Of a DNA stretch of 64,000 nucleotides, positions 54,144-63,545 are shown in pieces. The first letter of the stretch is position 1. The number at the start of each line of letters is the position of its first letter. The stretch comes from Pantoea agglomerans (GTDB lineage Bacteria; Pseudomonadota; Gammaproteobacteria; Enterobacterales; Enterobacteriaceae), in NCBI RefSeq assembly GCF_021397715.1, contig NZ_CP090207.1, positions 310,001 through 374,000 on the forward strand. The letters are read 5' to 3'. The notes under the pieces are model-generated. The model saw only the letters and a list, made by a program, of their open reading frames with translations, had not been told where the DNA came from and made no database searches. The position numbers were made by a program, and so were the translations under genes.

Positions 54144-54641
54144 TCACAGGCTGTGGGAGGATTCAGTCTGGCGATAGTGGTGCGGTGATATCGCAATACG
54201 CTGAGTGATTCCACTGCAGCTTTTTTCCGGCGTTCTGCCCTGAGCATAGCTGCATAATGCGCAGGGATTATCGGTCCCGGCTAACTGCTGTCGCGCCGCC
54301 TCATCCAGCGCGCGCCGGCGGCAGACGCTGGGCGTACAGCCCATCAGTTGTTTAAACGAGCGGGTGAAAGATTGTTGGCTTTCAAAATGATACTTCAGCG
54401 CCAGGCTTATTATCGGCGTGCGGCTGTTTTTTAAATCATTGACACAGGCAGCCAGCTTGCGCTTGCGAATATAACGTGCCAGCGTTTCATCGTGATAACG
54501 CGCAAATAATTTCTGCAAATACCATTTGGAATAACCTGCTTTTTCAGCAATATCATCAACGCTTAATCGCTGGTCGAGATTATTATTAATCCACTCAGTG
54601 ACAGAGACGATCACGCTTTCATTATATTTACTCTCATTCAT
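54144..54641 (-). CDS. AraC family regulator of the MarA/SoxS/RamA type
   Basis: A 165-residue protein. Residues about 10-115 form the two-helix-turn-helix AraC domain without a ligand domain: LSVDDIAEKAGYSKWYLQKL and the second HTH region ISLALKYHFESQQSFTRSFK, ending LMGCTPSVCRR. It resembles MarA, SoxS, RamA and Rob DNA-binding domains, which activate stress and efflux genes. A ~50-residue tail rich in Ser/Cys/His follows (LCSYAQGRTPEKSC), absent in MarA and SoxS; its role is unknown. AGGGGG site before the ATG. A marbox-like site lies in the upstream gap. Confidence 0.85.
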   Translation of the reverse strand: MNESKYNESVIVSVTEWINNNLDQRLSVDDIAEKAGYSKWYLQKLFARYHDETLARYIRKRKLAACVNDLKNSRTPIISLALKYHFESQQSFTRSFKQLMGCTPSVCRRRALDEAARQQLAGTDNPCALCSYAQGRTPEKSCSGITQRIAISPHHYRQTESSHSL

Positions 54642-54916
54642 ATCGGCCCCCTAATTTTTGTGCGGGCAGTTTAAAATAATTTATCTTTTGCTGAGCATGA
54701 CTTGCGTAAAGTTTTATCAGGAAATGAATCTTTATCTCCGATAAAACAGTTTTAATGATCATTTGATAATATAAATAGCGTAATTGTTATTGATGTGTTG
54801 AGTGTATTGGTGGGGTTAGTGGTTCGAATAAGCGGAAACCGTAATCTTCATTAAAGGATTTTCTTTCGCTCAAACTGTCCCGTGGTGACGCCAGACGCTG
54901 ATAATGGAGTCATCAT
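54642..54916. other. AT-rich divergent intergenic stretch
   Basis: No gene or hairpin of note. The first ~200 bp are AT-rich and should contain the promoter of the AraC-type gene. A marbox-like sequence follows at 54917-54935. Confidence 0.4.
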
Positions 54917-54935
54917 ATCGCACAGCCCATCAATA
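54917..54935 (+). promoter_or_regulatory. Marbox-like site before the secreted hydrolase
   Basis: ATCGCACAGCCCATCAATA fits AYnGCACnnWnnRYYAAAY at most fixed positions (GCAC core and RYYAA half), with three mismatches. It lies 58 bp upstream of the hydrolase gene and between it and the MarA-type regulator. Pattern match only. Confidence 0.3.
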
Positions 54936-54992
54936 CACTTTTCGCCGCTTCATGCCAGGCTTAACCCTCACCTTTAACCTGGAGAACTCTGG

Positions 54993-56015
54993 ATGAGCCC
55001 GACATACGCGTTGAAGAAACCGCTTGCCGCCTTGCTCACCTCGCTGACTTTACTCAGCACGGCACCGGCTCTTGCCGCCACCGTCTACGGCGAGCAGCTG
55101 GAAGGATTTCAATACCCTTATCCTCTGCAACATTTTAATTTTTCCTCCCAGCAGCAGCCGCTGAGCATGGGCTATATGGATGTGAAACCGGCAAAAAATG
55201 CCAACGGACAAACCGTGGTGCTGATGCACGGTAAAAATTTCTGCGGAGCCACCTGGGAAGAGACGATTCGCGCGCTGAGCCAGCAAGGTTATCGCGTAGT
55301 GGCGCCCGACCAGATCGGTTTCTGCAGCTCAACCAAACCGGCGAATTACCAGTACAGTTTTCAGCAGCTGGCGGAGAATACCCATCAGTTGCTGACGAAG
55401 CTGGCAGTGGAAAAAGCGGTGATTATCGGCCATTCCACCGGCGGAATGCTGGCAACACGCTATGCGCTGATGTATCCGGCACAGACGCAGAAGCTGGTGC
55501 TGGTCAATCCGATCGGGCTGGAAGACTGGAAGGCCAAAGGCGCGCCGTGGCGTTCTGTCGATCAGTGGTATCAGCGCGAGCTGAAGCTGAGTGCCGAAGG
55601 GATTAAGAAGTATGAACAGCAGACCTACTATGTCGGACGCTGGAAACCGGAGTATGACAAATGGGTCGATATGCTGGCCGGCCTGAACAGCGGGCCAGGA
55701 CACCAGAGGGTGGCGTGGAACTCCGCCCTAATCTACGACATGATCTTCACGCAGCCGGTATTTTATGAGTTTGGCGATCTGAAAGTGCCCACCACTCTGA
55801 TGATCGGCACCTCAGACACTACCGCCATCGGCAGTGATATCGCCTCTGCGGCGGTGAAAGCGCGGCTGGGTGATTACAAGGTGCTGGGAAAAGAGACGGC
55901 AAAACGCATTCCGGGCGCGCGCTTAATCGAATTTCCGGGGATGGGTCATGCGCCGCAAATGGAAGAGCCGGCGAAGTTTAATCAGACGCTGCTCGACGAC
56001 CTGGCGCGTCAGTAA
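54993..56015 (+). CDS. Periplasmic alpha/beta hydrolase
   Basis: A 340-residue secreted hydrolase. A Sec signal peptide ends near residue 29 (LLTSLTLLSTAPALAATV). The alpha/beta fold has VVLMHGKNFCGATWEE (oxyanion region), nucleophile in IIGHSTGGMLATRYA, and late histidine in FPGMGHAPQMEEP. It may hydrolyse an ester or epoxide of environmental origin; substrate unknown. The site cctggagaactctgg precedes the ATG. Divergent from an AraC-type regulator, with a marbox-like site between. Confidence 0.84.
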   Translation: MSPTYALKKPLAALLTSLTLLSTAPALAATVYGEQLEGFQYPYPLQHFNFSSQQQPLSMGYMDVKPAKNANGQTVVLMHGKNFCGATWEETIRALSQQGYRVVAPDQIGFCSSTKPANYQYSFQQLAENTHQLLTKLAVEKAVIIGHSTGGMLATRYALMYPAQTQKLVLVNPIGLEDWKAKGAPWRSVDQWYQRELKLSAEGIKKYEQQTYYVGRWKPEYDKWVDMLAGLNSGPGHQRVAWNSALIYDMIFTQPVFYEFGDLKVPTTLMIGTSDTTAIGSDIASAAVKARLGDYKVLGKETAKRIPGARLIEFPGMGHAPQMEEPAKFNQTLLDDLARQ

Positions 56016-56040
56016 CCGGTCAGGCGCGCGGCGTCCGACG

Positions 56041-57009
56041 TTACAGCGCCGCGCGCTTCTGCTTTTTACTGCGGTACATCTGCTCATCGCTGTCATGCAG
56101 CAACTGCTCCAGCGACTGCGGCCCGGCCGGATCAAACTCCACCACGCCGCACGAGAAGTGCAGATGATAACGGCGGTTCAGGCTGATCGACTGCTGCGCC
56201 AGATAGTGGGCAAACTGCTGCAGCAGCGCTTCAGTCTGCTGCTGTTGCAGGCCGTTGAACAGCACCACAAATTCATCGCCGCCTAAGCGTGCAAACAGAT
56301 CGGAGTGTTTAAACACCACCTTCATCGCATCAGCAAAATCCATCAGGGCGCGGTCGCCCTCGCGATGGCCGAGTGAATCGTTGATCTGCTTGAACTTGTC
56401 GAGATCGAGAAAGGTCAGACAGGCGGGGCGGTTCTTCATCCGGCACTCATTCAGCACCATCTCGCCCAGCGTCATAAAGCCGCGACGATTAGTAATCTGC
56501 GTCAGCTCATCACAGGTTGCGGTCTGAAATGCCACCAGTTCCGCTTCAGCCATCGCCGCCAGGTCGCGTAGCGTGGCCCGATCTTCTTCGTCGAACGGGC
56601 GTGGCGACCGGCCAATGATGCAAAGCGTGCCCATCTTCGCGCCGCCCGGCGCCCGCAGCGGGCAGCCAGCGTAGAAGCGAATATGCGGCTCACCGGTCAC
56701 CAGCGGATTATCATGAAAGCGCGGGTCTGCTGCGGCATCTTCGACGATCATGATCTCATCCTGCAGGATGGCATGGCCGCAAAAAGAGATATTGCGCGGC
56801 GAACCGGCAGGCTCAAAACCCTGCGCTGACTTAAACCATTGATGATCGGCTTCCAGCAGGCTAACCAGCGCAATCGGCACGTCAAACAGGCGGCGCGCCA
56901 GACGGGTTAAACGATCGAAACGCTCTTCCGCAGGCGTATTCATAATGTTCAGCGCACGCAACTGCGACAAACGTTGTGCCTCATCGGCAGCGATCTCAGG
57001 TGCTTTCAT
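56041..57009 (-). CDS. GAF-GGDEF diguanylate cyclase
   Basis: A 322-residue soluble protein: a GAF domain at residues about 25-155 (RLFDVPIALVSLLEADHQWF, ISFCGHAILQDEIMIVEDA), then a GGDEF domain at about 165-315 with FLDLDKFKQINDSLGHREGD and the intact active site RLGGDEF (243-247). It should make c-di-GMP from GTP. The inhibitory I-site, normally RxxD five residues before GGDEF, reads KHSD (234-237), so product inhibition may be weak. GAF may sense a small molecule or redox state. Monocistronic. Confidence 0.88.
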   Translation of the reverse strand: MKAPEIAADEAQRLSQLRALNIMNTPAEERFDRLTRLARRLFDVPIALVSLLEADHQWFKSAQGFEPAGSPRNISFCGHAILQDEIMIVEDAAADPRFHDNPLVTGEPHIRFYAGCPLRAPGGAKMGTLCIIGRSPRPFDEEDRATLRDLAAMAEAELVAFQTATCDELTQITNRRGFMTLGEMVLNECRMKNRPACLTFLDLDKFKQINDSLGHREGDRALMDFADAMKVVFKHSDLFARLGGDEFVVLFNGLQQQQTEALLQQFAHYLAQQSISLNRRYHLHFSCGVVEFDPAGPQSLEQLLHDSDEQMYRSKKQKRAAL

Positions 57010-57067
57010 CGCAGAGCCCTTTATTTTTTTAACTAGAGCCAGGTTCTGGTGTGAGCCTTACGGCAAA

Positions 57068-57107
57068 GAAAAAAGACAGTGATCGAAGCGATTCAATTCA
57101 CTGTCTT
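57068..57107 (-). terminator. Intrinsic terminator of hemB
   Basis: On the minus strand AAGACAGTGA (57107-57098) pairs with TCACTGTCTT (57082-57073), followed by T residues. It begins 13 bp after the hemB stop. Confidence 0.82.
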
Positions 57108-57119
57108 ATTGAGGGGGGA

Positions 57120-58097
57120 TCAGAGCACTTTTTGTTCGGCGAGATCAAGCGCGAAATAGCTGAAAATCAGGTCCGCACCGGCACGTTTTATCGCACCCAG
57201 GCTTTCCAGCACCACATTACGTTCATCGATGGCGCCCGCCTGCGCGGCAAATTTGATCATCGCGTATTCGCCGCTCACCTGGTAGGCAGCCAGCGGCAGC
57301 TCTGTGCGCTCGCGGATGTCACGCAGGATGTCGAGATAGGCGCCTGCCGGTTTAACCATCAGCGAATCTGCACCTTCAGCCGCATCAATCAGCGATTCAC
57401 GGATCGCTTCACGACGGTTCATCGGATTCATCTGATAAGTCTTACGGTCGCCCTTCAGCGAGGTGCCTGCCGCTTCACGGAACGGACCGTAGAAGGAAGA
57501 GGCGAACTTGGTGGAGTAGGACATAATGGCGGTCTGGGTGAAACCCGCCGCGTCCAGCGCCTGACGAATCGCCTGCACCTGACCGTCCATCGCCGCCGAA
57601 GGGGCAATAAAGTCAGCCCCTGCTGCTGCGGCCACGACCGCCTGCTTGCCGAGGTTGATCAGGGTCGCATCGTTATCCACGCCGTGATCGCACAGCACGC
57701 CGCAGTGGCCGTGGCTGGTGTATTCACAGAAACAGGTATCGGACATGACAATCATTTCCGGCACCGTCTCTTTGCAGATGCGTGACATCCGCGCCACCAG
57801 ACCGTTTTCATTCCACGCATCGCTGCCGGTGGCATCGGTATGGTGTGAAATCCCAAAGGTCATCACCGAGCGGATACCGGCTTTCGCGATGCGTTCAATC
57901 TCATAGGCAAGACGCTTTTCCGGGATACGCATCACGCCAGGCATCGCCTGAATCGCTTTGTAATCGTCAGCACCCTCTTCAACGAAAATGGGCAGAGCCA
58001 GATCGTTCAGGCTGAGGGTAGATTCCTGGAACATTTCGCGCATTGACGCGCTGGCGCGCAATCTTCTTGGGCGCTGGATAAGGGAATAATCAGACAT
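57120..58097 (-). CDS. hemB: Porphobilinogen synthase (delta-aminolevulinate dehydratase)
   Basis: A 325-residue enzyme matching E. coli HemB. Zinc cysteines lie in [15 protein letters not shown]; the Schiff-base lysines are in [14 protein letters not shown] and [12 protein letters not shown]. It condenses two 5-aminolevulinates to porphobilinogen in the cytoplasm, an essential haem step. ATG at 58097 (MSDYS) is favoured for spacing to AAGA; an ATG two codons earlier (58103) is equally possible. Stands alone between a diguanylate cyclase and proP. Confidence 0.97.
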   Translation of the reverse strand: MSDYSLIQRPRRLRASASMREMFQESTLSLNDLALPIFVEEGADDYKAIQAMPGVMRIPEKRLAYEIERIAKAGIRSVMTFGISHHTDATGSDAWNENGLVARMSRICKETVPEMIVMSDTCFCEYTSHGHCGVLCDHGVDNDATLINLGKQAVVAAAAGADFIAPSAAMDGQVQAIRQALDAAGFTQTAIMSYSTKFASSFYGPFREAAGTSLKGDRKTYQMNPMNRREAIRESLIDAAEGADSLMVKPAGAYLDILRDIRERTELPLAAYQVSGEYAMIKFAAQAGAIDERNVVLESLGAIKRAGADLIFSYFALDLAEQKVL

Positions 58098-58185
58098 ATT
58101 CATTCTTACGCAGGTGAAAAAAGTGACAACAGTTTACTCCCTTTGTCTGCGTGGCATGAAGGTTTGTGTGCGGTCATCGGGGGGC

Positions 58186-58217
58186 AAAAAAAACTCTCCC
58201 GCCGGGCGGCGGGAGAG
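58186..58217 (-). terminator. Intrinsic terminator of proP
   Basis: On the minus strand CTCTCCCGCC (58217-58208) pairs with GGCGGGAGAG (58203-58194) around a 4-nt loop, followed by eight T. It begins 8 bp after the proP stop. Confidence 0.9.
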
Positions 58218-58224
58218 GAGGCGG

Positions 58225-59730
58225 TTACTCGTTAATGTCCGGGTGCTGCTGCACCAGGTTTTTACGTTTCGCTTCGAGGCGGGCAATTTCTTCGTCGATA
58301 TCTTCGATTTTGTGCTCGATGTTATCGTGATGCTCCTGCAGAATTTCGCGCGCTTCAGCCATATCGGAGGCGGCTGGTGTCGCCCCTTTCAGCGGCTTGT
58401 TAGCGGTCTCTTTCATAAACAGACCGGTAATCAGACCCACCACCGCGACTACCATCAGATAGTAGGCTGGCATGTAGAGGTTGTTGGTGGTCTCGACCAG
58501 CCAGGCGGCCAGCGTCGGGGTCAGACCGGCAATCAACACCGAGATGTTAAAGGCACTGGCCAGCGCACTGTAGCGGATGTGGGTCGGGAACATCGCCGGC
58601 AGCGACGAGGCCATCACGCCGGTAAAGGCGTTAAGGATTACCGCCAGCAGCAGCAGACCGGCGAAAATCAGTCCCAGCACACCGCTGTTGATCATCATGA
58701 AGGCCGGAATCGCGAAAATCATCAGGGCGATACTGCCGATGATGACAAACGGACGACGACCAAAACGGTCACTCATCATGCCGATCATTGGCTGGACAAA
58801 CAGCATACCGATCATGATGGCGATAATAATCATCACGCCATGATCTTCGCTGTAGTGCAGGTTATGCGACAGGTAGCTCGGCATGTACGTCAGCAACATG
58901 TAGTAGGTGACGTTAGTAGCGATCACCAGACCGATACAGGAGAGCAGGCTGCGCCAGTGTTTGGTCGCAATCTCTTTGAATGAGACTTTCGGGCCATCCT
59001 GCAGGCCTTCGCGGTCACCCTGTTCCAGTTTGTCCACGTGCTGCTGGAAGGCCGGGGTCTCTTCCAGCGCATGACGCAGGTAAAGACCGATAATTCCCAG
59101 CGGCAGCGCCACAAAGAATGGCAGACGCCAGCCCCACTCAAGGAAACTCTCTTCCCCGATGATGGAGGAAATCAGAACCACCAGGCCTGCGCCGAGCACG
59201 AAACCGGCAATCGAACCAAAGTCGAGCCAGCTCCCCATGAAACCGCGCTTACGGTCAGGCGAGTATTCGGCGACAAAGATAGAGGCACCGGTATATTCCC
59301 CGCCGACCGAGAAGCCCTGCGCCATCTTGGCGAGCAGCAGCAGAATCGGTGCCCAGATGCCGATAGAGGCATAGGACGGTATCAGGCCGATACAGAAGGT
59401 ACTGACCGACATGATGATAATGGTGATGGAGAGTATTTTCTGACGACCATATTTGTCGCCCAGCATACCGAAGAACAGGCCACCCAGCGGGCGAATCAGG
59501 AAAGGAACAGAGAAGGTGGCGAGCGCCGCAATCATCTGAATGCCCGGCGAGACGTCCGGGAAAAAGACTTTACCCAGCGCGTAAGCCACAAAGCCATACA
59601 CACCGAAGTCGAACCACTCCATCGCATTACCCAGAGAGGCTGCGGTGATGGCTTTACGTAAACGGGCATCATCAATGATGGTTACATCATCGATCCCGAT
59701 TGGTTTTACACGCTTCCTACGCAATTTCAT
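58225..59730 (-). CDS. proP: Proline/betaine transporter ProP
   Basis: A 501-residue MFS osmolyte:H+ symporter (500 in E. coli). It begins IDDVTIIDDARLRKAITAAS, has 12 helices with AMEWFDFGVYGFVAYALGKV in the first, and ends in the family's cytoplasmic coiled coil (residues about 465-495, heptads in NIEHKIEDIDEEIARLEAKR). The coiled coil tunes osmotic activation, so the sensor is intact. It takes up proline, glycine betaine and ectoine in hyperosmotic media. A CRP-like site lies 177-192 bp upstream. Confidence 0.96.
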   Translation of the reverse strand: MKLRRKRVKPIGIDDVTIIDDARLRKAITAASLGNAMEWFDFGVYGFVAYALGKVFFPDVSPGIQMIAALATFSVPFLIRPLGGLFFGMLGDKYGRQKILSITIIIMSVSTFCIGLIPSYASIGIWAPILLLLAKMAQGFSVGGEYTGASIFVAEYSPDRKRGFMGSWLDFGSIAGFVLGAGLVVLISSIIGEESFLEWGWRLPFFVALPLGIIGLYLRHALEETPAFQQHVDKLEQGDREGLQDGPKVSFKEIATKHWRSLLSCIGLVIATNVTYYMLLTYMPSYLSHNLHYSEDHGVMIIIAIMIGMLFVQPMIGMMSDRFGRRPFVIIGSIALMIFAIPAFMMINSGVLGLIFAGLLLLAVILNAFTGVMASSLPAMFPTHIRYSALASAFNISVLIAGLTPTLAAWLVETTNNLYMPAYYLMVVAVVGLITGLFMKETANKPLKGATPAASDMAEAREILQEHHDNIEHKIEDIDEEIARLEAKRKNLVQQHPDINE

Positions 59731-60311
59731 AGAATTACCCTGTAATGGAACATGAAAGTCCTCAACGGCGCGAACCGAGCAAAAGGGTTCAGACCGCGGC
59801 GTTGAGGAAATTAAAGCATAGCCGTAAACAGGCCTGTTTTACCGGCCAGCCAACACAATAATTCGTGCCGGAATTAGTGCGTTAAGCGGCAGAGTATACC
59901 GTTTTTGTGTGATATCTGTCATGTTTGGCCTAAAACTGAGCCATCAGACCGATCATTTAGTCCGTTTATCATCCCTGAAAAAATAATCACTCTGCGTGAC
60001 GAATGACGCTTTTTTCATCAGATTGCTCACTGTGGGTCCGCATTGTCAGCCGCTTCGGTTAGATTTTCAGCGGTTTGCCGTCGGCAAGCTGACGATCAGC
60101 GCGGCACAGAAACATTCAGTAACATTGGGTGTTTCGCAAGGGCAGGGGTGAAAGGGTTGATCGCTGAGGCTGCCCGGATACAGAGGCGCTGGCGACAAGC
60201 GCCGCAACGGGCAGGTTGTGAGGGCAGAGCACACAGTAAGGCGGGACCATCCAGCCGCCGTGGCGTTGCGCGCCGCCGGCAGGCAGCAGAACCGGCGTGA
60301 TTCAGCGGATG
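59731..60311. other. proP upstream region with one nested hairpin
   Basis: No gene is supported. A possible CRP site, TGTGA-TATCTG-TCATG (59908-59923), fits the fact that E. coli proP P1 is CRP-repressed. A nested hairpin lies at 60170-60214: CTGCCCG/CGGGCAG (60170-60176 with 60208-60214) enclosing GGCGCT/AGCGCC (60185-60190 with 60198-60203). It has no T tract and no known family. Short frames here have no ribosome sites. Confidence 0.4.
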
Positions 60312-61895
60312 TTAACCGGGTTCATCATCCCGCATGGGCCGATCGCCCTGTTCCTGCTGCCAGACGATCAGCGCAGCGTTATCCATGGGACGGGCATAGT
60401 AGTAACCCTGGATAAAGACCACGCCGCGTTGCTGCAGATAACGAAACTGCAGGGCGGTTTCCACCCCTTCGCCCAGCACCTGTAACTGCAACTTATGGCT
60501 GAGGTTAATGATGGCGTCCAGCACCGGCGTTTCGCCCTCCAGCGATTCAATGGCGTTAATAAAGCCGCGATCGATTTTCAGGTAATCCAGTGCGAAGGTC
60601 TGCAGGTAGCTCAGGGAGCAGTGACCGGTGCCGAAATCGTCAATCGCAACTTTCATGCCGAACTGACGCAGCTGGTCGAGTTTACGCGCCACGCCTTCGC
60701 CATCTTTAATCAGGCTACGCTCCGTCAGTTCAAGGGTGATCACAAACTGCTTCTCTTTCACCCGCTCGGCAAAATAGAGCATGTCGCTGACAAAATCGGG
60801 ATGCTGCAGATGGTCTGCCGCCACGTTAATGGCCAGATGGAAATGCGCCGGGACCTGCCACTGCTGGACATCTTCCACGATCAGATCGAGCAGATGACGG
60901 GTCAGCGGCACAATCATCCCTTCCGCTTCGGCGGCACCGATAAAAATATCGGGACGGACGCCATTGCCATCGGGCGTGGTCCAGCGCAGTAGCGCTTCCA
61001 CGCCACTGCAACGCTGCAACCGATCGTCATAAACCGGCTGATAGTGTGCGCGGAACTGACCCCCGGCGATGGCGCGGCGGATCTCGTCACGCCATGAAAT
61101 GCGCCGCTGCAGCCAGTTTGAGGTCAGGATCATCAGCAGAATGGAAAAGATTGCCGCCATCGGCAGGAAGATAAACAGCACCTGACGCCAGGCCGTGATC
61201 AGCTCGCCGGGCGGGGCGATCACCGTGACGCTCAGCGGATAACGCTGTGAGGCGGCGTGATAAACCAGCGGTTCAAACCAGCCTTGCGCCGTGGTTTGCT
61301 GGATACCATAGGCGATCGGTGCGCCACCGCTGAACTGCATACTCAGCTGATAGCCGCGCGCGCTGCCGATGGCACGCATAAAATCGATCAGATACTGACC
61401 ATCAATCACCGCCCAGAATCCTTCGCCGCCTGGCAGTTCACGCACGAACAGCACCGCCGGGCGATCCGGGACAGCGTGCGTGCCGGCTATCGACAAACTC
61501 CACCAGGCTTTGCCGGTCACCGGCACATCACGCATCATCATTTCAGATAGCGAGCCAGAATTTAAACCATAGGCGGAGGAGCAGGCGATGTGATCATCTT
61601 CCAGTTTACCAATGGCACGGAAATAGGCGTTGAGCGTACCGAGTCGCTGCAGGGAATTTTCGATCTGGCTGCAGGGCTGGTTCTGAAACTGGCGGAGTGA
61701 GGTGATCATATCCCAGGCGCTGTCGCTCATTTTCTCAGCCTGAGATAAAAGAGTATTGGCGGCGCTCACCTGCTGCTGGTGAACCGTATGACGCGCATCG
61801 AGGGCGGTAAAAAAGATGCCAAGTATCAGGGGCAACACGCCGGAAACGATGATAATCAGCCTGGCGTAGTCGCGTTTTCGTTGCAATAACGGCAC
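60312..61895 (-). CDS. CSS-motif EAL cyclic-di-GMP phosphodiesterase
   Basis: A 527-residue membrane protein. Two helices (IIIVSGVLPLILGIFFTAL at the start and VLFIFLPMAAIFSILLMILT near residue 240) flank a periplasmic CSS domain with the redox CSS motif (DDHIACSSAYG). The cytoplasmic EAL domain has EALLRW (signature), EGMIVPLTRHLLD, ITLELTERSL, DDFGTGHCSLSYL and LKIDRGFI, so it should hydrolyse c-di-GMP. In E. coli PdeB/PdeC-type proteins, the CSS disulfide regulates activity and proteolysis. GTG start at 61895 with agaggaa upstream. Confidence 0.9.
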   Translation of the reverse strand: MPLLQRKRDYARLIIIVSGVLPLILGIFFTALDARHTVHQQQVSAANTLLSQAEKMSDSAWDMITSLRQFQNQPCSQIENSLQRLGTLNAYFRAIGKLEDDHIACSSAYGLNSGSLSEMMMRDVPVTGKAWWSLSIAGTHAVPDRPAVLFVRELPGGEGFWAVIDGQYLIDFMRAIGSARGYQLSMQFSGGAPIAYGIQQTTAQGWFEPLVYHAASQRYPLSVTVIAPPGELITAWRQVLFIFLPMAAIFSILLMILTSNWLQRRISWRDEIRRAIAGGQFRAHYQPVYDDRLQRCSGVEALLRWTTPDGNGVRPDIFIGAAEAEGMIVPLTRHLLDLIVEDVQQWQVPAHFHLAINVAADHLQHPDFVSDMLYFAERVKEKQFVITLELTERSLIKDGEGVARKLDQLRQFGMKVAIDDFGTGHCSLSYLQTFALDYLKIDRGFINAIESLEGETPVLDAIINLSHKLQLQVLGEGVETALQFRYLQQRGVVFIQGYYYARPMDNAALIVWQQEQGDRPMRDDEPG

Positions 61896-62221
61896 CGCAA
61901 ATTCCTCTGAATGTTATAGACGTTATGAGGAGGTGCTAATCAATCGGCGCAGCATAGCATGTCTCCGGGCGATGCAGGTTAGCGTTTTGTCCGCCAACAG
62001 AACTGATTAAGGTCAATTATCGACCAGAGATTGCATTTGTTGACAATGTTTTTCTTTTGCTGGCATTCAGATAGGGTTCTTAACCGTTCAGCGCAACCAC
62101 AGAGCCGCTGTGGGTCTGGTGGCAGAGTGAAACGCAGCAGGTGGCAGAGTCATTTGCTGCGATGAAGGAAGGTAAATGCCCTGGCCGGCACCAGGCCGGA
62201 CGCAGGGCCAGTGACGCAGGT
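61896..62221. other. Intergenic stretch between the EAL gene and uxuA
   Basis: No gene. A TTGACA (62040-62045) lacks a good partner box. A GC-rich hairpin at 62178-62208 (GCCCTG/CAGGGC outside, CCGGC/GCCGG inside) lies 14 bp after the uxuA stop and may terminate uxuA, although T residues are few. Confidence 0.35.
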
Positions 62222-63406
62222 TTAGTCGTTAAAATAGATCTGTTTCAGGGCCACTTCGACACCCCGTAATTCCGCCAGACCCTTCAGCCGTCCAATCGCC
62301 GAATAGCCGGGATTGGTGCGTTTATGCAGGTCGTCGAGCATCTGATGCCCGTGATCGGGGCGCATCGGAATTGCCCGGTGATTACCCGCCTGACGGCGGC
62401 GCTGCTCTTCAGCCAGAATCACTTTGATCACGCCAACCATATCAACGTCGCCCGCAAGGTGTGCCGCTTCGTGGAAGCTGTTAGGATTCGCCTCACGTTT
62501 GGTGGCGCGCAGATGAACAAAGTTGATGCGGTCGGCGTACGCTTCCGCCATCTCAATCAGCGGGTTATCGGCGCGAACGCCATACGAGCCGGTACAGAAG
62601 CAGAAACCGTTATGCAGACTATCCACCGTCTCTTTCAGCCACTGCATATCTTCCTGCGTCGAGATAATTCGCGGTAGGCCCAGGATCGGGCGCGGTGGAT
62701 CGTCCGGATGTACCGCCAGCTTAATTCCCACTTCTTCCGCGACCGGCACGATTGCCCGCAGGAAGGTGGCCATATGCTCGCGTAACCGGGCTTTATCGAT
62801 GCCGTCATATTGCGCCAATTGCGCCTGGAACTGCTCCAGCGTGTAGCCCTCTTCGGCACCCGGCAGACCGGCGATAATATTGCGCACCAGCCTGTTTTTG
62901 TCGTCTTCACTCATGGCGGCGAACAGCTGTGCCGCCGCCTGCTGCTCGGCGGCGCTGTAATCCTGTTCGGCACCCGACCGTTGCAACAGGTGCAGTTCAA
63001 ACGCAGCAAAGGCATCGGCGTCAAAGCGCAGCGCTTTTGCGCCATCCGGCAGCGTCCAGGCGAGATCGGTACGGGTCCAGTCGAGCACCGGCATGAAGTT
63101 GTAGCAGACGGTATCCACGCCACAGGCGGCCAGGTTGCGTATCGACTGCTGATAGTTGGCAATGTAGTGCAGGTAGTCGCCGCGCTGGGTCTTGATCGAC
63201 TCATGCACCGGGATGCTCTCTACCACCGACCAGACCAGGCCTTTTTCTGCCAGCAATGCCTGGCGGGCCTTAATCTCTTCTACCGGCCAGATTTCGCCGT
63301 TAGGAATATGGTGTAGTGCGGTTACGATGCCGGTTGCGCCAGCCTGACGGGCATCATCCAGAGAGACCGGATCGTTCGGACCGTACCATCGCCATGTCTG
63401 TTCCAT
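62222..63406 (-). CDS. uxuA: D-mannonate dehydratase
   Basis: A 394-residue TIM-barrel enzyme (394 in E. coli). It begins [20 protein letters not shown] and has [20 protein letters not shown] and [13 protein letters not shown], the metal-binding core of UxuA, then [19 protein letters not shown] and [10 protein letters not shown]. It dehydrates D-mannonate to 2-keto-3-deoxy-D-gluconate in glucuronate catabolism. uxuB is not downstream in this window. Divergent from a GntR/FCD regulator with an inverted repeat in between. Confidence 0.95.
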   Translation of the reverse strand: MEQTWRWYGPNDPVSLDDARQAGATGIVTALHHIPNGEIWPVEEIKARQALLAEKGLVWSVVESIPVHESIKTQRGDYLHYIANYQQSIRNLAACGVDTVCYNFMPVLDWTRTDLAWTLPDGAKALRFDADAFAAFELHLLQRSGAEQDYSAAEQQAAAQLFAAMSEDDKNRLVRNIIAGLPGAEEGYTLEQFQAQLAQYDGIDKARLREHMATFLRAIVPVAEEVGIKLAVHPDDPPRPILGLPRIISTQEDMQWLKETVDSLHNGFCFCTGSYGVRADNPLIEMAEAYADRINFVHLRATKREANPNSFHEAAHLAGDVDMVGVIKVILAEEQRRRQAGNHRAIPMRPDHGHQMLDDLHKRTNPGYSAIGRLKGLAELRGVEVALKQIYFND

Positions 63407-63435
63407 GTTTACTCCTCAACTGTGATGTGGCCCAG

Positions 63436-63454
63436 TGGTCAGGCCGCTGGACCA
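63436..63454. promoter_or_regulatory. Inverted repeat in the uxuA/GntR intergenic region
   Basis: TGGTC and GACCA are separated by 9 bp, forming a 19-bp dyad 30 bp upstream of the uxuA start and 92 bp upstream of the regulator. The TGGT/ACCA half-sites resemble FadR-subfamily GntR operators. Assignment to the adjacent regulator is inferred. Confidence 0.4.
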
Positions 63455-63545
63455 AGAGTATGATAGCCAGCAAAACGGGGCCGTGATCCGGATCGCAGCA
63501 TGACAAACTGCGCGATCGGTGCAGCCAGATAACAAGGAGAAGGTG

